Assembly (NCBI GenBank): GCA_963402885.1
Contig: OY727101.1
Coordinates: forward strand, 13,926,417-13,990,416
DNA length: 64,000 nucleotides
Reading direction: 5' to 3'
Origin: Antedon bifida
Lineage: Eukaryota > Echinodermata > Crinoidea > Comatulida > Antedonidae
Both the position numbers and the translations under genes were made by a program. A model generated the notes under the pieces. It saw only the letters and a list, made by a program, of their open reading frames with translations. It was not told where the DNA came from and searched no databases. Below are positions 43,401 to 55,400 of this stretch, piece after piece (position 1 is the stretch's first letter; each line of letters begins with the position of its first letter).

Positions 43401-46400
43401 TGTGGTGTGCCCATACATGGACATGATAATGTCATATCACTAACATATTTGGGGATACCACTACCATATTTGGGCATATTCTTTTTTTCAAATTTTGATA
43501 GTGTAGACAAATTCTCACATGATAAAGAAAAGATAATAGCTCAAGATGGACTCCAGTGAACTTCATGATTCATCTTTATATTATTGACCGCGGCATATTT
43601 TCACAGACAGACAATACAATGCATGCTAAAATAAGCATCTAAATTTTATGATTTCATAGTTTTAATGAATTTGCAAAATGAATGTCTTATCTCTACTTTA
43701 CATTTTGTACTATGATAGTAGGCAGACCTATATGACATACATTTAGTTACAATAACCAGGGGAGGATATGATTTACAAGATTTGTCTTTGTCATACTCGT
43801 GTGGTGTATCTGTCACAGAGCCCTCAAGTAAACACTCGGAAAACATCATTTGGCCTCATTCACACTAGTGAACTGTAATTCAGATTAAGCGGTAACTGTT
43901 AGCTTCTGATCGAAATCTATATGCGAATTAATTATTAATAATTTTAAGTTAAACAATAATTTTCATAATAATAAAACATAAAATTGGTTGTTAATTATAT
44001 AATTTATTACAAATATTGATAAACCAAAAATGTATCGGTTTGAACATTTCTTAAGCAAAGATAATCTAAATGTCAAAAAAATGAATGTGAATTAATATTT
44101 TAAATGGTGACTGCATCTAAGTTATAAAAGCGCAGTCGACAGTATGCCTAGTTTTCATTGGCAATAAACAGAATAAATGTACACACTTGATCCTGCCAAT
44201 GCATTGGACGCCCACTATCTATGCAGATAGGAAACAATAATGTCAACCTGTGCCGATAGTCTCTGAACCAAATAGTGACCATATATGGCTGACCATGCTG
44301 ATAGAAAACTTTAAATTACATGTTATTAATATCCAAAATATGATATTGGTCGGTAATCATAATTTTTGGCATTGAAATTTTACTTTTTGATTTTACTATA
44401 ACAGGTGAATAGACTTGATGTTTTCTATATTTGTTTGTTCTGTTTTCCACCCTTCTCGTTATCGATGATTAAAAAGCAATTTAAATGTTATTTATTTTTC
44501 TAAAAGATGAGCAAACCATGATAAAGGAAATGAGCAAGCAATGGCAACCTTGTCCCATTTCTTTCAAGATGATTATAAGTTTATTGTCTAATTTCTGGCA
44601 TTGAAGATCTAGTGATTGGTTCTGACATTTCTATCACATCTGTCAATTTGAATAGGCAATTTATTTGTACTTGTTACTCATATCTAGTGAGTAACTAACA
44701 GAAGGTGAATCTGAGGGTAGGAGGAAGAGGGGCTAGTAAGAGATGTTGATTTAATTTATAATCCTTGTTTTAAATGTTTGTTTAATGTATTTAGGAATAC
44801 AAATTATTCATCACATAGGCCCTAATTGCCCAATGAAGATACAGTATACAGTAGTCCCTATTACAGTACCTAACACATTTTGTCCCCTTAATACTACTAC
44901 TTTTTTGAGCAATCAAATTAGAAGTAAAAATACTTATATCATAAGATCCCTAAATAAACATAAAAATCATAAGCAAAAGCAACATCAATATCATACGGTA
45001 GACCTACCTAATTTGAATTTCTAGATTACATTAATGAAATTTAAATTAGTTATCTTTATATTTTAGAATATAGAATGTAAAGTCCTTTATAGATTTAATC
45101 AATGTTACTTCAAAAATTAAAATGAATGCCAACAAACATCTTTCTTGTGCTTAAAAAAAACTTTCTTTTTTATTATTAGGAAAAGTACAGTATTCGAAAA
45201 GTTGGGTCCCTTTATGTCGTGCAAAATCCAATTAGATTAGATTTTGTTTTTTAAATATCGTGATGATGATTTGTAATTTTTGACCTTCCGGATAAACTAT
45301 CATACATTTCTATTCTATTCACATTTTTCTTTATAAAAAGAAGTTAGGGGATGATTATTTCACATTTGACAGCTGAAAGTGAAGTTGATAACTTAAGACA
45401 TAACTTCACAACATTCACTTTCCTCTAGAGATCAATAAAGTTTATAATGCTCCTTTTGTGAGAAGGTACAATGCAGACAATAATGCTTTCATGAAAATAA
45501 TTAAGTTTAAAATACGTAATAATAATAAGTATTATATTAATAATTTATTGTTTAATAATATTTATAACATTGCATAAAATACCATATACCGTGCGGCAGT
45601 AAATAATTAACCTCATAGAATAGTATTGATTCATATTTATAATAATTAATAAGTTATTGATAAATAAATAACTCTAAAATACTAAATATAGTTGTTTTAT
45701 ATTTCCTGTAGTGAAAAATATTAAGTAATTCCTAATTTGCTTAATTATAAGATAGCAATAAGAAAAGTTTAATCATAAACATTATTAAATATTTTAATCA
45801 CCCCTGGATGTGAATGTTGGTTTATTTTCAATTTTTCAATAATTCAAGGGTCCACAGGCAGAGGTGGAAGATGTCCAACTATTACCTGACCTCCGTTATA
45901 TCCATTGATGCCTATACTTCTGTGTGGACAGTATAAAAATAAGTTGGAACAACAACATGAATAAATATTTTTATTCTAATACATATTTGGACATGCATTT
46001 TGTAAGCCCCGCCCATTTATTAAGTAGTTTCTTGGATAATGTTAATTTCAACCAATTATCTGCTTACCATTCGTTAACGCTGTTACGCTACAGTATGTGC
46101 TACAAGTTTTTATTAGTCGTGGGCCCGAGAAGTCAATACCTAATATATGTTTACTATACATCATTAATCAACATTATTATTGACAATGATAATTGTAGGT
46201 CATGTCTAAATGATAAATAGATGAATCAAGAAATAAAAATTAGATTTGTCTGATAGCTAAACATTTAAATCATTTAACCACTTGTAGTAATTCTTCTAAT
46301 TTACGCATTTCCTTTTTATGCGATCTACAATTGTAATGAATTAAGCCAACTACTGTTAGTAATAACATACCAAAGTTCATAACACTGTAAAGACCTGTAA

Positions 46401-49400
46401 AGTTAATTACGCACTAAGTGAATTAGGAAAGCGGGATTCACGATCTTTTGTGAATCGCCCTGGAGCTAAATTAATTTCTCGTATTTGATCTTGATGCCTT
46501 TGTTTGAGGGGGTATGAATAATAACGAAGGGTGTGTGAAAGTTTAGCATAGTTGGTACGCGTGTAATCATGGTTGTCATCGCGCATCCTGATGAGTAGTG
46601 CATCACACTAGCGTTATCCCTTTCGCAAGTGTTCTCTCGATGACGACACATTGTTTTAATAGGATGACTTAACATCAATATCCTATGTATATAAGTGTTT
46701 GTGTAAATGCTGAACCACTAGGTGCTAGGTTCTCTTGGACATTACTAACAATGACTATTTTAGCAAAGGAAGATATCAGAAAGGTTTGTTTTTATTTTTA
46801 ATGTAATCTGTTTCTGTGTTTGTTTGAAGAGATATTAACAAATTGATATTAATTGTTTACTTAGCAGAAAATCTACTCTCCAATTGCAGGATTGATAAAT
46901 TATATTCAGGGCACTTGGGCACGCACTCTTCTCTTTTGACAGTTAAAATGAAATCATAAATTATTTTTTGATATCTATTTTTCACAGACTATATTATATG
47001 TTATCAATCCCCCCCCCCCCCCCTCTATTGAAAAATACTTGATTCTGATATTTTGCTTTGTTAATCTTCAGCAATTCATGTCACTTCTAAAATCTTCTCA
47101 TTTTTCTTAGAGAGTGGAATTATATAGAATTTAATCTTGTACTGTTGCAAAGTGAATTGGTTATAGTGTATTTGTATCATTGCAAACCCCGTCCAACTAC
47201 AATTAATTTTTATTCTGTTTTGTTTGCAGAAATCGGCAACAAATGGTAGCATTCATACGACTGAGTCATATAGTCAACATGCATCAGAGTTGTCAAGACC
47301 TAGTAGTGGCAAGTCAATGATCCCACCAGATGCTATTAGTACACAGGTAGGGTGCTTATCCTAAAAACCATTACAAGTTTATTACTAATTCAAGACTATT
47401 TCTAATTAAAGACTTTTGAGTATTATTGATTTTTATATTATGTTATTATTGATAAATTAATTTTATTAAAAATTGTCTATCTTGTATCTCTTTTACAATA
47501 CCAGAAAAAATGTGGAGATACGGAATAGTATAACCCGGGTCGCTGAAATGCATAATTGTAGACTAGTGTAAATAGAGTAAAAGTTACCCAGGTTGCATCA
47601 ACGACAAGTTAAGCCGGACATACCCATGTTCGTAATATAAACAGTCGCACTTTCCCAGTTGGTTGTTATCCATGCTAGTGTTTTAATTTCAGAGAAAATA
47701 AATATTGTTTTTTTCTATATATGTAAAATAAATCTTGTAGGTATAATGCGTAGGCCATTACTAGGTATTGGGTAACCAGTGTCATTCCTGGGTTACAGAA
47801 TTGGATGAAAACAAAAATAATCCGAATACAACTTTTTACCTTGTAGTGTAAAGGGGTATTAGGCTACAATATATACCCTTATTGCATTTAAGGGTTTATA
47901 TCTATATATGACGTAATTTAATTTCAACTATTTAAATCATTAATTAACAACAGCCTTTATTAGGATGGTTTTCATTAAAAATATAAACATTACTTATTTG
48001 TATAATATTTATCTGGACACAGCACAAGTTTAGCTTGGTAGTGTAAAAAGGTTATATGATATACACCGGGAATATAGAGTACATTATTGAATTTACATTG
48101 TATCTAAAAATATTTGAATTTCACACCATATTTGGTATTTCAGCATTTAAGGGTTTATATCTACTTATGACTTAATTTAATTTGGTAGTGTAAAAGGGTT
48201 AGATGATATACACCGGGAATATAGAGTACATTATTGAATTTACATTGTATCTAAAAATATTTTAATTTCACACCCTATTTGGTATTTCAGCATTTAAGGG
48301 TTTATATCTACTTATGACTTAATTTAATTCCAACTATTTAAATCATTAATTACCCATAAATAATTAACAATAGCTTTTATTAGGATGGTTTTCATTAAAA
48401 ATATAAATAATTGTTTTATTTTGGGTTCATTTGACTGTCTGTGATTCACTTCCTACACATTTTAGCTTTGTTCATTTTTTTGCCAAAAGACACTGGCTGT
48501 CAGTTTTAATTACACATTTTAATGATATTAATTAGGTTGCAGGAAGTTATTGGTTATATAATTGCAATGCTTATGTAATGTATATGTAATTCCATGTTCA
48601 TTGTGATATGCATTTCCTGCATTTAATTATTTGAATTCTTTTGTTTTCAGTCTTTCAATTCTTTGAATAGCCTTAAAAGACCTGAATCTATTGGTAAGTA
48701 CTAGATAAGCATTTGTTATAGAATACCAAGCCTGTAGCCATGATTGTTACAGGGTGTGGGAGAGGTTGGGAGTAAGGGGTTACTGGCTAGATATTTAAGG
48801 AAATTTCTAGGCTTATCCTAGAAATTTACCTTCTGGCTAAATAGCATTGACCAAAAATTGTATATTCGCTAACAATTTATTTTGGTGAGGAAATTTCAAA
48901 ATGAATATAAATTTGTTTTCTCAATTTTAGTTACGTATCGTTCAAACGAGTCCTACGAAATGAGAGCAAATCAAAGCTGTCCTGTTACTATGAACATTGT
49001 GTCTGAACCTGTCTTGCCTGGTAGCATGACCCCTAGAGGTCAAGAAGAAAACCAACCAATAGTAATGCAACGAATTGATAACCTAATGGTTAGTAATTTT
49101 TATTTTTTATCAACGATCGTTTATTTTCAGGTACCAGTCAAAATCTATTACAAATACATATAGTTTTTTATAATTTATAAATCCATATTTAAGCATTTAT
49201 GTAGACTCGTATATTTATAACATGTTCAATAAAATGGAAGAATGTTTAAAGAATCATAAAGCGATCATGTTGAAAACATGTCTCAATAATTAAGTCAACA
49301 TTGTATTTGCTGCTTTAAATACACATGCAGACGTTATTTACATATTTTACATACAGAAAATGACAATGTTCTAATAGTAGAATTTCTAACACTTGACAGG

Positions 49401-52400
49401 ACTTTGTAGCAGTGGTAGAGCATAACTAGTTCTAACTTCTATTACCTTGTTTGTTATGTACTTCTTTAAATTTAAATCTTTGAATTAATGTATCTATTTT
49501 CTTATGTTTGTAGTCAACAACACAGCTAGATTCTCGTGGCGTGTCTCAGCAAGGAGTTCACGTTAGAAGAGACCAACTCACTCGGGAAACAAGCAATAGA
49601 TACGCAGTTAGACCTGAACCACGAAAGAAACCGGTATCAGCTTGGTCTAACGCTAGAAACTTTTCAGTGAGTTAAAATGACTATAATATCAAAATAAAAT
49701 TGTGGATGACTCTTGTTTAGTTATAAATTATAAGTTTAAAAAACTATATTTTTGATTGTTTAATTGTTTTTAAAAATTAATTTCAAGATGTAATTTCCCC
49801 CAAAAACATGAAAATGAAGATTAATAAAAAAATACTTTTGAATAGGCTATTTCACATTTTTAATAAAGTTAATTACTTCCGTAGAAAAAAAAACGTAAAA
49901 AATATAACAAATAAGACAAAATAAACGGTTACATAAACTCATTGACTTCCAGTCAATCTGACTATTTTTTGTTTAAATTACAGATTTTTCCGTTCCAATT
50001 TTTGGTCAAAGTGACATTAAAATGGCATATTCAACAAAAACAAACAAATTATTTTTTCAGGGGGACAATATATCTTTAAATTCATTTTAACCACAAGAAA
50101 GTATCGTAAAGAAAGTTTTTCCTTTCAAGCGTATATAATAAGTTAACAATGTACTTAAAGTAGCATTGTTTTTTCCCCTATTCATAAAATAAGGAATTTG
50201 AACTCTGTAACAAAATACATACTTTGATTGGGATTATCCGCATCATTAGGACTTTCCTTACACTCAAATAGTTGTGTTCCTTTGGTTGTTCAGCTGGAAA
50301 AATTGTTACAAAGTAACAAATAGTGTGAAAATATGGAACTTGTGCAACATTTTTGTACCAAGCTAAATAGTGTATTTAATGAGGGTGGGAAGAAAGGGGA
50401 ATTTATAATACATAACAAACAATTTGATTTAATGATGTCATTGAATATTTTACCTGTGAGAGGATAATGGTATTGTAGTTTTAAAATGTTGTTTAAAGTT
50501 ATTTTCTTTTTCTTTTTTCAACAAATTGATATTAATGATAATAATAATCTTTATATTTTATTCATTCATTCATACACATTTATTCGGTTATTTGACAATA
50601 ACTGGGGCCCGCACTAGAAGCAATAGCTTGTGTCATGAGGTAGTGGTGAATTAGTTTCTATCTAGCAATATTATATTTACTGTATATCTTTCAATTGTTT
50701 AATACAGTCTACTCATTTACATACCCCCCAATCTGAGAGTTGTTTGTAAATGAAAAAAAAGGTTCGGAAAAAAGCACCCGCAATTAAAAATGATATATAA
50801 TATGTCAGGATATAGAAAAAACATTGTTTAATGAAATAAAATGTTGATTGTTATTGTTTGCTTTGTGATTTTGTTTCTATTCTCAATTCTTAATATATCT
50901 TTTTTTTGGCAGAAATCAAGACCTCAAGTGAGGGAGGAGTTATCAATGACTGTGGAAGATAGACTAAAAAACTTGTTGGATAGTCCAGCTCCAGGGGGCA
51001 GCATTCATTATCAGGTATTTATTATTGCTATAGCGCAATGGTAAGAGAATTGTTAGTGGCATGGGGTCAAGGTCTGCCTTTACGTATCGTAAGCAATTTG
51101 ATACTTTAAGCTCTCTCTACACATCAAAATTTATGTGACAACAAAATGTGATGTGCCCATATATGGACATGATGATGTCATATCAGTACCATATTTGGGT
51201 ATTACTACCATATTTAGACACATCACACTTTTTTTGTCAAACTAGTTTGATAAAGTAGACAAAGCTTAACTCTCTTTGCATCATTGACGTAAAACTGTAA
51301 TATGCTAAAGCCTTTGTTTTATATACCCGATTAAACTAATTAAAATAAAATAATGAGTCATCAAAATTTTTTTCAGTGATTTTTCTTAATTTTTTATTTC
51401 ACTTATTACAGGAAAACTTTGATGACGGTGAATTGATTCAACCGCCCCCGCCCCAAGCAAGATATAACTATGGTTACGTGGATGACGAAGACGAAAATAA
51501 CAATATGGATGATGAAAACAAAATAAATGATATGTTAGATAACCCAAATAAGTTCAAAGCGCCAACTGACTGGGATCGATATGTTTCAGGATACATAGTG
51601 AGTTTAATTACTGTAGGGTGGTCTGTACATGAAATTTGGGGAGAGGAGAAAAAAAACCATTTATATATCAATTAATCAATAGAACCCCCATTAAGGGGAC
51701 AAATTCAGAAACCAAGAAAGTGTCTTCTTAATAAGGGTTTATTTATGGTAATAATTGTTTCAATTTTAACATTTTACAGCCGTCACATGCTGAGGAAAAA
51801 CTGGAAGGCCCAAGAGCTCAAGCATTGCTCGATCGGCCCAAGATATCACCCAGAGAAGAAACGCCAACTCAGAGACCAGACCCTACTTTCAAATCACCCC
51901 CAACTCAACACATGGGACAAAACAGACATGAAAACAATTTACCAGGATATTTTAGTAGCAATAATGAACAGGAAAGGTACGCTTAATAAAGGTCTTATAC
52001 CAACATTTTAAAATTATCTATAATACTTTTTTGCAGTAATGTTCGTAATATGTAGTTATAAACGTACTCCTTGGTAACCTTATATTATATACATTATATT
52101 TGCAGCAATAGACAAGTCTTGCAAAACGCGAACATTTCTAGTAAACACACTTTTTTAATAAATCGTAAAAAAATTTAAATGTTGATTTTTCGTTTGCCTA
52201 TCTTGGTATTGGTAAGTGTTTCTTCAAAATAACAGACCAAACATTTTGGCAAATTTAAGACCAATGTGGATCAAATTAGTATTTGAAATGACGGGTACCT
52301 ATCTCTTGTATGTTAACAACAGTGAAAACTCATGAGGTAGATTTTGTTAAGTATACTTGTCACAGCAATTTATGGCGACCGTCGCAACGGCGACGGGCAA

Positions 52401-55400
52401 TACGGTGAGCGCGCGGCGAAATCGTAAATCTCGCAATTGTTTTGAAATCATATGTACATCTCTAATACGTTGTCAAAATATGGTTTATCATTAAAGTTGC
52501 CATTTAATATTGATTTTATTATATTAATGATAATAATAATGATTTTTCCCCAACAGATTAAACTCAACATATCCTATTTACAGTGAACCAAATCAGGGAC
52601 AGTATCCATCTTGGTATAAACCTCATCAGAACACAACATCACACTACCAGACCTCACAGGTAATTTATGTAGTGAATCACAAATTGTACTATTCAATCAA
52701 AATGCATTTTGCTCTCCTGTATACTCAGTATTGTAGTACATAATTTAAAATACATTTTGTATTTTTTATATTTTATATTGTTCTAATATATGTATATCTA
52801 GAATTCAGTGCACCTAGTTGCCCACAGGGAAGTGGGGGGGGGGGGGGGTCTATCAAATATGCATACCCAGATGTAAAAAAAAACTTCTTGGCAACACACT
52901 CCCATTTTTTAGTTTTTAAAATAACTTTTTTTTGTTTACTAGAATTTGAATCCACAATACACCACCAAAGATGGACACTTCCAAAAATATCTGCCAAGCT
53001 ACCAAGAACACATCAACAGACAGACGCCAGACATAACCAGACAAACGGGACAAATGAGGATAAACAACTGGTGGAAGGAATATGAAGGACATCCACAGCA
53101 GTACAATGGTGAAAGAGATGGCAGAGATTACAACCTGGAGACGGACCAGTATAAAGAATCAGAGATGGCACAGGAAAAGAAGCGAAAGCTTCCATATGTG
53201 AATCAAGTTAATAATCAAAGTGAATTTGATGACTCTAAAATGGCTAAGCTACGTGAAAGAAATTCAATGCAAGAAAGAATATCGTATTATGATGACTTAA
53301 ATTCACGAAATCATATTTCCGGATTACCTACTGATGAATTTCCAACGCCGCAGTATAACAGTACTCCATATATGCAACCGCCACCGCAGCCTGAGTTTCA
53401 ACCACGGCATGATCATTTGTTCGGTAATAAGTATTATTACGATGATTCCCCTGATTTTGATTTAAACTATGAGCCCAGTGACTGCTCTTCCAGGTCTCAT
53501 ACGCCGACACTTCCACTGTTGTCACCAGGGAACACACCTCCTTCCTCTGTCGGTAGCTCTCCCATACTTGGCAGGTGTCGGAGATCTTTAAGCATTGGTG
53601 GACTGCCAGAGTCAATGCAAGAAAGACTTTTGAAGTTGGCATATTCAGGAAATACCAAAGAGAATTCAAGTAGAGAAGTAGTGAAGACGCCACTTGAATT
53701 AGAAAAATCAAAGAAGAAAACAAGCCGCAAACCATCATTTTTATCTTTTTCACAGCGTAAAGGTAAGTGTGAGAACCACAGAATATATTTCTGATTTCTT
53801 TTTATTTCTTATTTATTATGAAAAAGGTGTGTAAAATTTAGCCTAAAAAATAAATGTATACATTATCCAGTTGTTTTGCTGTATCCAGAGAAAATTGGAA
53901 AAAATGTCAAGTTTATCTGGAGATGACTCAAAATATTGGGATTATCAGGAGATAAGAGAAGAGGTCTAAATAATATATTTTTATTTCATACACATCAACC
54001 AGCAAAAAACTCGCCAATTACAAGATGGATAAACTATAATTATCATGCTTATTCTAATAACTAAGTCTCATTGAGGCATTTGAGGGAGTCGAGTAGAAAG
54101 AGTTGTGAGTTATACATTTGACTAATTCATATCCAAGCTACAGCTCCACTATATCAACCAATTGTTCCATTTGTATTGTGCCATTCCATCAATGATTCTC
54201 ATATAATAGTATTAAGCTCTGTCTACACTATCAAACTTTATGTAACAAAAATGTGATATCACTACCATTAGGCATACCACACTTTTTTTGACAAACTAGT
54301 TTGATAGTGTAGACAGAGCTTTAGAATAGTAACTGTAATTGAATATTATAAATTTATGTCTTTGTAGTAATCAAAAAAAGAGTAGAAGCTGACGAAAACC
54401 ACGAAGACCCAGAAGACTCGGCAAGCGAGAGTGTAATGGACACAAGAAGGAACGCCAGTGAACTAGAACAGAAGGAAGTGGAGACGTCACCACTAAATGC
54501 TGACACTGTAAGAGCTCAGTTACTTCAACTTGAAACCATGTACAAAGACATTATTCAACTAATCGGTACAGAGAAGCAATCAGAGAAATCTTCAAAGAAG
54601 AATTTTCTAAGAAGACGGAATTTGAGCAAACCATCAACTCCGAGAGGAATCACAAAATCTAAATGTAAATATTTTAATTTCTTTAGAAGTAGGAATTAAT
54701 TATTAATGATGTGGTAAATGAATGACATTTGAAAATTGAAAAAAAGTTCCACAAATATTGTAGGCAACTGTTTCTTTGTTTTCTAATCTAATTTCATAGT
54801 TGTATTGGCATTTTATTTTAATATTTGTAGTGTAAATAGAACAAATTGTTCTGCATACAGTATATTCTATTTTTAGCCTATTGAACACGTAATTATGTAA
54901 AGCCGAGTTAAGATACTATAGTAAATATCTTTTAGCTGGAGGCAGCCGACCATCAAAACAACGAGAACGTGATCTGAAAACCGTCAACAAAAGGTTCTCT
55001 CGAGTTGAATCGCATGTCGTTACCCTGGCTAGAAGTGTGGCGCACCTCTCCTCAGAGTTACGCACACAAAGCTCTGTGCTTCGTGAAGTGGAATTACTGA
55101 GGCATGAGGTGAACCAGTTACGAGATATGCAAATGATGAATGTCAATGAATTATTATCATCACCGAAATTCCGACCTATTTTACCTCAGTGTGCAAACCC
55201 TCAAAGAATAAAGAAACTAACAAAGTAAGTATTGATCTTTCCATAGTCAGTTTTCAAATCGACATCAGGCACTCTGAGGGTATATATATCGGATCTGAAA
55301 TGTTTTGACCTAGAGGCATTTCGGCCTAGTTTGCCCAGGGCATCTAGGCCAACTTTTTAGGCCAAAACGTCTCTGTGTCAAATTGAATTGAATTTTATGA

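Noticed and set aside
47011..47024. Homopolymer runs (C at 47011-47024, G at 52837-52849 and 26178-26192)
   Set aside because: Probably simple slippage tracts or assembly-sensitive positions; no functional meaning supported.
52946..52948. Start codon at 52946 for a separate 282-aa gene
   Set aside because: The codon is TTG and the frame is open upstream to a splice acceptor at 52943 in phase with the previous exon; it is exon 14 of the CH-SAM gene.
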